A DNA stretch of 64,000 nt from Hymenobacter siberiensis (GTDB lineage Bacteria; Bacteroidota; Bacteroidia; Cytophagales; Hymenobacteraceae): contig NZ_JAHLZZ010000001.1 in the NCBI RefSeq assembly GCF_018967845.1, positions 1 to 64,000 on the forward strand, written 5' to 3'. Positions 39,988 through 47,357 of this stretch are shown piece after piece (position 1 is the stretch's first letter; every line of letters begins with the position of its first letter). The translations under genes were made by a program, and so were the position numbers. The notes below the pieces were generated by a model. The model was not told the DNA's origin. It saw only the letters and a program-made list of their open reading frames with translations, and ran no database searches.

Positions 39988-41081
39988 TACTCGTCACGAA
40001 TTGCTTTGCGAATCCAGGACGTGAAATTTGAGCCGCATACGGGACGCGAGTTCGGGGCCAAACTCGTCGAGTCGGTCAAAGAAATCGAGGACGGCGGTTT
40101 TAAACTGGCCCTTGGTGCGGTAAAAAGAGGTGTTGATGATTTTCTGGCGCAGAAACTTCCAGAGGCGTTCAATCAGGTTCAGGTTGGGCGAATACGGCGG
40201 CAAGAAGACCTGCAGGAGGCGCTTATCGGTCAGCCAGGCGTTGAGGGCCTTATTTTTGTAGTAGCGGGCGTTGTCGCAGATGACGTGTACCGGGCCTTGC
40301 GGGTGGGCGGCGAGCAGTTTCTCGTAGAGCCGCTGGGTACTTTGGGCATTAACGCAGTCAGTTTCGTCGAGGTGGACCTGGGTGGGGCAGTGGGCGTTGA
40401 GGGCGGCGTTGAGGTTGACCCGCTCGCGGCCGCTGACGGTGAGCAAGGGGCGCTCCTTGCCGGTTTCGGTCCAGACGTGGGTGGCGCGCGTGTTGTGGGT
40501 GGGGTGGGCCGCGTCAGCGAAATAGACTACCGCGTCCCCGGCGGCGGCCGCTTCCAGCAGCGGGACCAGCGTGTCGGTGAGGAAGGCCGTTTGGGCCGCC
40601 GCGTCGGCTTGGCAGGGCACGGCTGTGGTCAATTTATAGGAAAACCCCAGCCGGTGCAGCACGTCCGTCAGGCCCGAAACCGAGTAACGGACCCCGTAAG
40701 TAGCGGCCAACCAGTCGGCAATGGCCCGGCAGTCGGTGTACAACTGCTGGTCCAGTTCCCGGCACAAGCCCGCCAGTTGGGCGCTGGTGAGCAAGCCCCA
40801 ATAGCCCGGCTGCTCGGCCCGCAGGTAGCCCGCCAGGCCGTGCAACTGGTAGGTCTGAGCGTAGCGGTACACGCTGCTCACGTCCACCCCCAGCGCCTGG
40901 GCCACCCTCGCCGCGGCGTGCCCTTGGTCGAGCATGAGCAGCACCGTAACCGGGACGTACCCCGCCTGGCCCCGGCAGGCACGCTGCGCCTGCTGTAATA
41001 AGACGCGCTCCGAATCAGGTAAGGTCAATTCCACGAGGCAATGCTAACCCTTTTTTCTCTCTTTTAACTTCGCGACGAGTA
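39988..41081 (-). mobile_element. IS630-family insertion sequence
   Basis: A 1,094-bp element with 13-bp terminal inverted repeats TACTCGTCACGAA / TACTCGTCGCGAA (one mismatch) and TA target duplications at 39986-39987 and 41082-41083. These boundaries are the ones that restore the interrupted host frame exactly. It carries one intact transposase gene on the minus strand and so may be active. Confidence 0.9.
39994..41034 (-). CDS. IS630-family transposase
   Basis: A 346-residue DDE transposase encoded in one frame. An N-terminal helix-turn-helix region ('VAQALGVDVSSVYRYAQTY') precedes the catalytic core with Asp in 'VVYFADAAHPTHN', Asp in 'VHVICDNARYYKN' and Glu in 'LPPYSPNLNLIERLW'. Members of the family insert at TA dinucleotides, as seen here. 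Confidence 0.93.
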   Translation of the reverse strand: MELTLPDSERVLLQQAQRACRGQAGYVPVTVLLMLDQGHAAARVAQALGVDVSSVYRYAQTYQLHGLAGYLRAEQPGYWGLLTSAQLAGLCRELDQQLYTDCRAIADWLAATYGVRYSVSGLTDVLHRLGFSYKLTTAVPCQADAAAQTAFLTDTLVPLLEAAAAGDAVVYFADAAHPTHNTRATHVWTETGKERPLLTVSGRERVNLNAALNAHCPTQVHLDETDCVNAQSTQRLYEKLLAAHPQGPVHVICDNARYYKNKALNAWLTDKRLLQVFLPPYSPNLNLIERLWKFLRQKIINTSFYRTKGQFKTAVLDFFDRLDEFGPELASRMRLKFHVLDSQSNS

Positions 41082-41493
41082 TATCTACTCACAGAAGGGG
41101 GCGAAAGTATCCAGCATTGATGTAACGACCCGCCTGAACTACGTTGATATTCCGCTTTCGTTCCACGTCAACGCCGATGGCCTGTTCTTCGAGGCGGGAC
41201 CGCAGCTTGGCATCCTGGTAGCCGCCCAGGACAAGGCCGGCAGCGTGAGCGTGGACCGCAAACCCCTCTACAACACCTTGGATTTTGGCTACCTGGCTGG
41301 GCTGGGCTACCAGCGCAAAACCGGCCCAGGCATCGGCCTGCGCTACAACGGCGGATTCACCAACGTGCAGAAATCGAGCACTGCGGGCAGCGTGACGGTG
41401 CAGAATAACATCCGCAACAGCGCATTTCAGCTGTATCTGACGTACTCCTTTGGCGGGCGCTAAGCGCCGCTTCCCCTACTTCTACTTACCAAA

Positions 41494-41530
41494 AAAAAGC
41501 CCGGCTTCCATTGCGGAAGCTGGGCTTTTT
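41494..41530. terminator. Terminator after paralogue 3
   Basis: Stem AAAAAGCCCGGCTTCC / GGAAGCTGGGCTTTTT with one G-T type mismatch and T-run; it also serves the convergent dipeptidase gene. Confidence 0.85.
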
Positions 41531-41558
41531 GCTGCTGATAAAGATGAAGCTCCGGCGT

Positions 41559-42923
41559 CTACTCGGCCGCCGCGTAGTTGCGGTAGAAGTGCGGGATGGT
41601 TTCGATGCCTTTCAGGAAGTTGAACACGCCGAAATGCTCGTTGGGCGAGTGGATGGCATCAGAATCGAGCCCGAAGCCGAGCAGGACGGTATCGAGGCCG
41701 AGCTCCGACTTGAACATGGCCACGATGGGGATGGAGCCGCCGCCGCGCGTGGGCACCGGGCGCTTGCCGAAAGTGGTTTCCATGGCATCGGCGGCGGCTT
41801 TGTAGGCTACCGAGTCGGTGGGCGTTACCACGGGCTCGCCGCCGTGGTGGGGGCGCACTTCGACGGTGACGCCGGCCGGCGCGATGCTGGCGAAGTGCTT
41901 TTGGAACAGGGCCGTGATTTCGGCCGAGGTCTGGTGGGGCACTAGGCGCATGGAGATTTTAGCGTGGGCCTGCGAGGCGATGACGGTTTTGGCGCCCTCG
42001 CCGGTGTAGCCGCCCCAGATGCCGTTCACGTCGAGCGTGGGGCGGATGCTGGTGCGCTCCATGCTGCTATAGCCTTTTTCGCCGTAGCTATCGGGCAGGC
42101 CAATGCTCTTCTGGAACTCATCTTCTGAGAACGGGGCTTTGGCCATTTCGGCGCGCTCGTCGGCGCTCAGCTCGTCCACGTTGTCGTAGAAACCCGGGAT
42201 GGTGATGTGGCCGTTGGCATCGTGCAGGCTGGCAATCATCTCGCACAGGGCGTTGATGGGGTTTTGCACCGCGCCGCCATACAGGCCGGAGTGTAGGTCA
42301 CGGTTGGGGCCGGTCACGGTTACTTCGTGGTAGCTCAGGCCGCGCAGGCCCACCTCAATGCTGGGCACATCGTTGGCCAGAATGCCGGTATCGGACACCA
42401 GAATGACGTCGGCTTTCAGCTTCTCTTTATTGGCCCGCACGAAGATTTCGAGGTTGTTGGAGCCGATTTCCTCCTCGCCCTCAAACATGAACTTGATGTT
42501 GCAGGGCACGCCGCCCTGGCCGTCGCGCATCATCATTTCGAAGGCTTTGACGTGCATATACACCTGACCTTTGTCGTCGCAGGCACCGCGGGCGTATATT
42601 TTTTCGTCCTTAATCACCGGCTCAAAGGGCGGCGAGTTCCAAAGTTCGTAGGGGTCGGCGGGCTGCACGTCGTAGTGGCCGTACACGAGAACGGTTTTGG
42701 CCTCGGGGCTCACGATGTAGTCGCCGTATACGATGGGATTGCCGGCCGTGGGGCAGATTTCGACGTTTTGCACGCCGGCTTCTTCGAGGCGGGTTTTGAG
42801 GAAGTCGGCGGCTTTCAGTACGTCGGCGTGGAACTTGGGGTCGGCCGACACGGACGGGATGCGGAGCCAGTCCATCAGCTCATCGAGAAAGCGGGTTTGG
42901 TTATCGGCGAGGTAATTGGCCAT
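41559..42923 (-). CDS. M20 family dipeptidase
   Basis: A 454-residue zinc metallopeptidase from the ATG at 42923 (MANYLADNQTRFLDEL). Metal ligands and catalytic residues are visible in 'VLVYGHYDVQPADP', 'IYARGACDDKGQ', 'FEGEEEIGS' and 'HSPNEHF', with the dimerisation/lid domain between ('DLHSGLYGGAVQNP'). The layout is that of CNDP/PepV-like cytosolic dipeptidases. An upstream in-frame extension of 32 codons has no family counterpart. Confidence 0.92.
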   Translation of the reverse strand: MANYLADNQTRFLDELMDWLRIPSVSADPKFHADVLKAADFLKTRLEEAGVQNVEICPTAGNPIVYGDYIVSPEAKTVLVYGHYDVQPADPYELWNSPPFEPVIKDEKIYARGACDDKGQVYMHVKAFEMMMRDGQGGVPCNIKFMFEGEEEIGSNNLEIFVRANKEKLKADVILVSDTGILANDVPSIEVGLRGLSYHEVTVTGPNRDLHSGLYGGAVQNPINALCEMIASLHDANGHITIPGFYDNVDELSADERAEMAKAPFSEDEFQKSIGLPDSYGEKGYSSMERTSIRPTLDVNGIWGGYTGEGAKTVIASQAHAKISMRLVPHQTSAEITALFQKHFASIAPAGVTVEVRPHHGGEPVVTPTDSVAYKAAADAMETTFGKRPVPTRGGGSIPIVAMFKSELGLDTVLLGFGLDSDAIHSPNEHFGVFNFLKGIETIPHFYRNYAAAE

Positions 42924-43032
42924 ACGGAGCAAGTTTGTAGGTTGGGAATACGGGGGTAAAAGTAGCGGGCGCGGTTGATAAGCGCACCGACGGCGGGCAT
43001 TCCCCCCCTGCCAGCCCACCCCGGCCCCGCAC

Positions 43033-43482
43033 CTACCCCGTGATGCGCAGCGAGGTGCCGGTTTGCGTCACGGTGTACTGCTTTAGGGCGCGGGGCGAGG
43101 GGCCGCTGAGCACGGTGCCGGTAATGTCGAAAACGGCATTGTGATTGGGGCACACGAAGCGGCTCTGGCTCTGGGTGAAGTACACGCTGGTACCCTGGTG
43201 GGGGCAGGGTGCCTGCAAGGCCACGTAGGTGCCGGCCGTGGTTTTGGCCACAATCACGTCGCGCGTGGGGCTGTAGAGGTAGCCTTTGGCCGCATCGTTG
43301 AGCGGGGCGCTGCTGGCGGCGGTAAGGTCCACGGTGAAATCAATGCCGGAAGCGCCGGGCACCGGGTCGCTGCTCTTGCTACTGCCGCAGCCGCCGAGGC
43401 AGGCCGAGGCCACCAGGACCGTAGCGCCCAACCCAAAGAGCTGCAGAAAGTCTTTGCGATTCATTTCTGAGGAAGTAGCCAT
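43033..43482 (-). CDS. Rieske 2Fe-2S lipoprotein
   Basis: A 149-residue protein. The N-terminus combines an RKDF twin-arginine-like start with a lipobox (LVASAC), so export as a folded lipoprotein is possible. The Rieske cluster motifs are C-P-H in 'APCPHQGTSVYF' and C-P-N-H in 'RFVCPNHNAVFD'. It would transfer one electron on the periplasmic side; no cytochrome partner is adjacent. The ATG at 43482 is chosen because the upstream part of the frame is not signal-like; the ATG at 43464 is also possible. Confidence 0.87.
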   Translation of the reverse strand: MATSSEMNRKDFLQLFGLGATVLVASACLGGCGSSKSSDPVPGASGIDFTVDLTAASSAPLNDAAKGYLYSPTRDVIVAKTTAGTYVALQAPCPHQGTSVYFTQSQSRFVCPNHNAVFDITGTVLSGPSPRALKQYTVTQTGTSLRITG

Positions 43483-43639
43483 AACACAAAAGAAAGTGGA
43501 TGAGAATAAGCATCGGCTGAATATGCCGGACAAACGCCTAAAGCCCCGGAATTTATTCTGCCACCGGCCAGCCAACCGACAAAACCCCGACCTAGGCCGA
43601 TTGTTCCCCGGCGGGCATCGGCCAGCCCTGGCCGGTGGC

Positions 43640-44221
43640 TCACTGCCGCGCATCCAGCACCAGGTCGTGCACCATCACCTCGCCCAGCGGCCAGGCGGCA
43701 GCCCAGTCTTTTTCGGGGCTTTCGAATGTGAGCAGGTAGAGAGTGTCAGTTTTGGCATTGGCCAGGGCCAGCTGGTACACGATGCGGGCGTCGGCATCGG
43801 GTGGAGCGTCGCGGTAGCGCACCGTCCACTTGTGCCAGGCGCCTTCCACGGAAGCCGCTTTTTCCAGTACCTGCTGGCCCGGCCCGAAGCCCGTGCGCAG
43901 CATCAGCAGCTCGGCGTATTCCGGGGCCGGGCGGCCGGTTTTGGTCTTCACCTTGCGCACCACCTGCAGCGACAACCCCGTCTGGTACTCGCCGCTTTCG
44001 CCCGTTGCTTCCCGGGTGAGGTAGTAGGTGGGGCTGCCCTTTTCGCCTTCGGCCTGGTAGGCCCAGCCCTCGGGCAGAAGCAGCGCGGCCTTGCTCTCGG
44101 GCAGCGGTTGCCAGGCAAAGCCGGTGGGGGCGGCGGCGAGGGGAACATTGTATTTCTGCGCGGCCACCGGGCGGGCCAGCAGCAGGCAACACCCAAGTAT
44201 CCGGACTGAGAGACGAAGCAT
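43640..44221 (-). CDS. Secreted protein of unknown function
   Basis: A 193-residue protein with a signal peptide ending 'LLLARPVAA-Q'. The mature part ('AALLLPEGWAYQAEGEKG', 'VHDLVLDARQ') reads as a compact alpha/beta domain like those of PsbP or DUF1795-type proteins, but no family is assigned with confidence. It is a single gene with a hairpin upstream that ends the neighbouring unit. Confidence 0.6.
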   Translation of the reverse strand: MLRLSVRILGCCLLLARPVAAQKYNVPLAAAPTGFAWQPLPESKAALLLPEGWAYQAEGEKGSPTYYLTREATGESGEYQTGLSLQVVRKVKTKTGRPAPEYAELLMLRTGFGPGQQVLEKAASVEGAWHKWTVRYRDAPPDADARIVYQLALANAKTDTLYLLTFESPEKDWAAAWPLGEVMVHDLVLDARQ

Positions 44222-44275
44222 ACCTTAAAAGTAGCAACCGCAGCACCAGCCGCCGGCCCCCGAAGCCCCGTAACA

Positions 44276-44310
44276 CAACGCCCCGGCAACTCGTGGTTGT
44301 CGGGGCGTTG
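44276..44310. terminator. Hairpin near 44.3 kb
   Basis: Stem CAACGCCCCGGCAAC / GTTGTCGGGGCGTTG with a 5-nt loop and one internal mismatch, between the secreted-protein gene and the small frame at 44331. It has no T-run. Confidence 0.5.
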
Positions 44311-44330
44311 GCACTGAACGCGGGGGTGGG

Positions 44331-44558
44331 CTAGGCCACCGGCACCACCGGCTTGGCGCTGACCACGCCGGGGTCAATCACGTACTCGTGGGCTTTCTGG
44401 GCATCGGTGAGGCGCCAAGTGGCTTGGCCGGCGTTGGCCAGGGCCACTAGCTGGCGGTAGAGGCCATTGGCAAACAGCAGGCGGGCACGCCAGCGAGAGG
44501 AACCCACTACCAACCGACCAAACACCCGAGCTTTACCCGCAGGATACAAACCCGTCAA
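44331..44558 (-). CDS. Possible small protein or gene remnant
   Basis: A 75-codon frame (MTGLYPAGKARVFGRLVVGS) rich in Arg and Ala with a hydrophilic C-terminal half ('LTDAQKAHEYVIDPGVVSAK'). No signal, membrane span or family is recognised. The coding-like GC content supports it weakly. It could be the C-terminal remnant of a larger gene. Confidence 0.3.
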   Translation of the reverse strand: MTGLYPAGKARVFGRLVVGSSRWRARLLFANGLYRQLVALANAGQATWRLTDAQKAHEYVIDPGVVSAKPVVPVA

Positions 44559-44669
44559 ACATCAAGCCGTCATGAGAATCCTTATAATTTATGCAACAGG
44601 CAACCGATACTGAGCCAATCGAAATAGCAGGTATTTTCAAATGGTCTGTAATGTAGTGTACTATGTTAT

Positions 44670-44762
44670 TCATCAATTGGTTGATGACACCTAAAAACCC
44701 AGTCGATGGCACCCAAAAAATCGCGCCGTTGAATCTTTATAAACAAATTCCTACTAAGTAGG
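44670..44762 (+). promoter_or_regulatory. Candidate operator region of the rhodopsin gene
   Basis: The AT-rich 245-bp gap before the rhodopsin gene contains three ordered elements: an inverted repeat TCATCAA-TTGG-TTGATGA (44670-44687), a direct repeat GATGACACCTAAAAA / GATGGCACCCAAAAA at 44683 and 44705 (22 bp apart, two helical turns), and a palindrome CCTACTAAGTAGG (44750-44762). They look like binding sites for a regulator. Only TAATTTTA near 44778 resembles a -7 box. Confidence 0.45.
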
Positions 44763-44803
44763 TAGTTAGCGAAAGATAATTTTACGCACATTATTTTACA
44801 CTC

Positions 44804-45604
44804 ATGCTGCCACCACTACTTCTGCAGTTAGCTGCCTCGCCTCCGGCCAGCTCCCTACGTCCCTATTACCTGGCGCTGAACACCGACCTGGTGGGCGGCA
44901 CGTTTTTCTACAGCATGTTCGCGCTGTTTGGGGGGGCACTGTTCCTGTTTTTAGAGCGTGGTAACGTCCCACGACGGTGGCACGCAAGCATGACGCTGGC
45001 CGGCATTATCTGCTTCGTCGCCGGCGTCAACTATTACTACATGCAGGGCATGTATTTTAATACCGGCATGGGGCCGACGCGCTTTCGCTACGTCGACTGG
45101 CTCTTCACCGTGCCGATGATGTGCGCGCAGTTCTACCTGCTGATGCGGCCTGCCGGCGCCCAGCTTGGCTCGCTAGTGCGCCTGCTGGTGGGGGGCATCT
45201 GGATGATAGTTTTCGGGTACTTTGGCGAAACCCGCGACGCCTACTGGGCCATCGTGTGGGGAGCGGTGTCCACTTTGGGCTACTTAATGATTATCTACGA
45301 AGTGTGGTTCGGAGCACTGGCCCGGCTGGCTAACCAGTCCAGCGACGTACAGGTGGTGCGCGCCTTCACTCGCCTGAGCTACTTCATATTGATAGGCTGG
45401 GCGGTGTACCCGCTGGGTTACATGACGTTGCCGTTCAACGTGTTCGAAGCCCTGCACCTGAACCGTAACCTGATTTACAACTTTGGCGACGTCATCAATA
45501 AACTGGGTTTTGCCTTGGTCATCTACGATATGGCCCGCAAGGCAGCACGCCTGAAAAAAGCCAAGAAGCAAGCTGCCAAACGTGAACTGCAACCCTTCGC
45601 GTAA
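44804..45604 (+). CDS. Microbial rhodopsin, xanthorhodopsin/proteorhodopsin class, DTQ motif
   Basis: A 266-residue seven-helix retinal protein. Lys233 in 'NFGDVINKLGF' is the Schiff-base residue and Asp229 its counter-ion partner; Arg95 and Asp98 (proton acceptor) lie in 'RFRYVDWLFTVP'; Trp199, Tyr202 and Pro203 form the retinal pocket in helix F. Helix C reads Asp98-Thr102-Gln109, so the usual carboxylic donor (Glu in proteorhodopsin) is replaced by Gln. Asn76 replaces the proteorhodopsin His75. Met106 sits at the spectral-tuning site, which points to green absorption. Gly153 aligns with the position where glycine opens the wall for a carotenoid antenna. It is probably a light-driven proton pump with slow reprotonation, or a sensor. 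The basic tail (KKAKKQAAKR) is cytoplasmic. The next gene starts 7 bp later. Confidence 0.93.
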   Translation: MLPPLLLQLAASPPASSLRPYYLALNTDLVGGTFFYSMFALFGGALFLFLERGNVPRRWHASMTLAGIICFVAGVNYYYMQGMYFNTGMGPTRFRYVDWLFTVPMMCAQFYLLMRPAGAQLGSLVRLLVGGIWMIVFGYFGETRDAYWAIVWGAVSTLGYLMIIYEVWFGALARLANQSSDVQVVRAFTRLSYFILIGWAVYPLGYMTLPFNVFEALHLNRNLIYNFGDVINKLGFALVIYDMARKAARLKKAKKQAAKRELQPFA

Positions 45605-45610
45605 CCACTC

Positions 45611-46558
45611 ATGCAGTCCTTCATCCATCCGCAAAATAAACCGTTTCATCTGATTACGGGTGAATTGATGCCCGAATACCGCGACGCGTACCTACAAGGC
45701 CAACTCACACCCACCGTGGCCCTGCAAGTGGAGCAGTATCTGGACAAAAGCAGCAGCCAAACCAGCTTGGCGCTGGCCCGCTACCGCGAGCTATTGGAAA
45801 CGGCCCGGCTGAAAGACCGCACCGTAACGGCCCCGCTCTGGGTGCAGAAGCGGCTGCTGCTCAAGCCCCTGATGTCGGGGACGGCCCCCCTGCGCCGCCC
45901 CGTGGTGCGGGTGGCGCTGCTGCTGTTTCTGGCCCTGAGCGTGGCCAGCGGCGTGCAGTGGATGCGCAACGAACCTTTGGTGCCCGCGCCCGTGGTGGCG
46001 GCCGTGACGCGGGCGTCCGCATCTATTTCCGAGGCCACCAGCAGCTTGGTGGAAAAGTTCGTGGCTCAGCAGGTAGTCAAGGCCGTCCCGGTTCCCACCA
46101 CTACCCGGCCGGCTCGGACCCGGCCCAAAGCCACGGCACCGGAATTGTCGCGCCCGGCAATGGCCGCCGCCGCGGTTCCGGCAAACCCGGCGGCCCCGGA
46201 ATCAGTGGTCACCGCCACCGCGACCGATTCTGTGGGTCGGACGCTGCCTGCCACCCTGCAGCCCGCGGGTGAGGCAGCCACCACTGCTGCTCGTCCGGCT
46301 TCTGCAGTGGGCACCGTACAGGGGTACATCCGCGACGACGAAGGACGGCCCCTGGCGGGGGCCACCGTGCTAGTGAAAGGAAGCCAGCGGGGCACCAGCA
46401 CCGACGCCACCGGGCAGTATGTATTGGAGGTTGCGGCGGGCTCCACCTTACAGTTTGGCTACGCCGGCTACACCGACCAGTTACGCAGCGCCACCCTTGG
46501 CTCGATGAACGTAGTGCTGCAGCCGAGCGCCACAGCGCAAAAAAGAGCTGCCCGCTAG
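45611..46558 (+). CDS. Single-pass membrane protein with carboxypeptidase-regulatory-like domain, linked to rhodopsin
   Basis: A 315-residue protein. Residues 1-95 are cytoplasmic and helical ('YRDAYLQGQLTPTVALQVEQYL'), resembling the N-terminus of anti-sigma-type proteins without their metal ligands. Residues 98-115 form one transmembrane span. Residues 120-232 are a Pro/Ala/Thr-rich linker, long enough to cross much of the periplasm. Residues 234-305 are a CarboxypepD_reg-like beta domain ('VQGYIRDDEGRPLAGATVLV', 'YVLEVAAG', 'FGYAGYTDQ') as found at the start of SusC/TonB-dependent receptors. No TonB C-terminal domain follows. It lies 7 bp after the rhodopsin stop and is almost certainly co-transcribed. 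Function is not known. Confidence 0.75.
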   Translation: MQSFIHPQNKPFHLITGELMPEYRDAYLQGQLTPTVALQVEQYLDKSSSQTSLALARYRELLETARLKDRTVTAPLWVQKRLLLKPLMSGTAPLRRPVVRVALLLFLALSVASGVQWMRNEPLVPAPVVAAVTRASASISEATSSLVEKFVAQQVVKAVPVPTTTRPARTRPKATAPELSRPAMAAAAVPANPAAPESVVTATATDSVGRTLPATLQPAGEAATTAARPASAVGTVQGYIRDDEGRPLAGATVLVKGSQRGTSTDATGQYVLEVAAGSTLQFGYAGYTDQLRSATLGSMNVVLQPSATAQKRAAR

Positions 46559-46614
46559 GGCCGCCCTAGCCTGATTGCTGCTCCAAAGCACCCGAATACC
46601 AGATTCGGCCCCCA

Positions 46615-47259
46615 CTACTTCCGCCCAAACAGCGGCACCCGGCTTTCGGTCCCACTGCGCAGCCGGCCGATATTGGCCCGGTGCGTGTAAATCAGCAACG
46701 CCGCCAGCAGGAAGCCCACATACACCAGAAACGGCTGCGCCGGCCGGAACTGGGGCAGCAGCTGCAGCAGCGCGAAGGTGACGCCCGCCGTCATGCTGGC
46801 CAGGCTCACGTAGCGAAACAACAGCAGCATCACGATAAAGACGAGCATGCACACGCCCACCGTGGCCGGGGCCACGCCCAGCATCATGCCCAGGATGGTG
46901 GCCACGCCCTTGCCGCCCCGGAACTGCGCAAACACCGGGTAGATGTGCCCCACCACGGCCAGCGCCCCGCAGGCCAGCCGGTAGTACAGCTCATGCTCGG
47001 GGGCGATGGCGCCCTGCGCCACCAGCCACTGCGGCAGGTAGTAAGCGGCCACGAAACCCTTCAGGGCATCGATGAGCAGCACGGCCGTACCGGCTTTGGG
47101 GCCCAGCACGCGGAAAGTGTTGGTGGCCCCGGCATTGCCGGAGCCGTGCTCGCGGATATCGGCCAGATTGAAGAAGCGGCGGCCCACCCACAGGGCCGTG
47201 GGAATGGAGCCGAGCAGATAAGCGGCCAGGAGGGCCAGGGCGATGTAGAGGAGGGGCAT
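46615..47259 (-). CDS. plsY: Glycerol-3-phosphate acyltransferase PlsY
   Basis: Transfers an acyl group from acyl phosphate to glycerol 3-phosphate, the first step of phospholipid synthesis, in the inner membrane. The 214-residue protein has five spans and all three PlsY motifs: 'GSIPTALWVG', 'REHGSGNAGATN' with 'RVLGPKAG', and 'VVGHIYPVFAQFRGGKGVAT' in parts. The ATG at 47259 is the family start. The frame continues upstream through family B repeat DNA, which is not part of the protein. Confidence 0.95.
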   Translation of the reverse strand: MPLLYIALALLAAYLLGSIPTALWVGRRFFNLADIREHGSGNAGATNTFRVLGPKAGTAVLLIDALKGFVAAYYLPQWLVAQGAIAPEHELYYRLACGALAVVGHIYPVFAQFRGGKGVATILGMMLGVAPATVGVCMLVFIVMLLLFRYVSLASMTAGVTFALLQLLPQFRPAQPFLVYVGFLLAALLIYTHRANIGRLRSGTESRVPLFGRK

Positions 47260-47268
47260 GGCATAAAA

Positions 47269-47353
47269 GTAGTGCGAAGCGGTGCTTCGCGCCCCCGCGC
47301 CACGAGGCAGCATTACTGCCCGTGCGGGGGCGCGAAGCACCGCTTCGCACTAC
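47269..47353. repeat. REP-like inverted repeat, family B copy 2
   Basis: Arms GTAGTGCGAAGCGGTGCTTC... and complement (about 30 bp each) are separated by 25 bp. Each arm itself holds an inner palindrome (GCGAAGC-GGTGC-TTCGC type). The same arm occurs at 26697-26760. It fills the gap between plsY and the giant gene. Confidence 0.88.
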
Positions 47354-47357
47354 ATGC

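Larger units (their letters stand above)
39777..41463 (+). pseudogene. Outer-membrane beta-barrel protein, paralogue 3, split by an IS element
   Basis: The 5' part (39777-39987) encodes a signal peptide (MKKTLFTLALLAGLMGAAQA-Q) and the first strands to 'MFAFQPEI'. The 3' part (41084-41463) restarts at 'YSQKGAKVSSIDV' and ends with the same last strand as the paralogues ('FQLYLTYSFGGR'). Removing the IS and one TA target copy joins the parts in frame as EIIYSQKGAK, giving 196 residues, which matches paralogues 1 and 2. The gene is inactivated by the insertion. Confidence 0.92.

Noticed and set aside
39990..41079. IS ends placed two bases further in (CTCGTC... with TA at 39988 and 41080)
   Set aside because: That placement does not restore the reading frame of the interrupted gene, whereas 39988-41081 does.
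44804..45604. Heliorhodopsin or sensory rhodopsin with adjacent transducer
   Set aside because: The retinal-pocket wording (RYVDW, GWAVYP, DVINK) is type 1 proteorhodopsin/xanthorhodopsin-like, and the downstream gene has no methyl-accepting or kinase domain.
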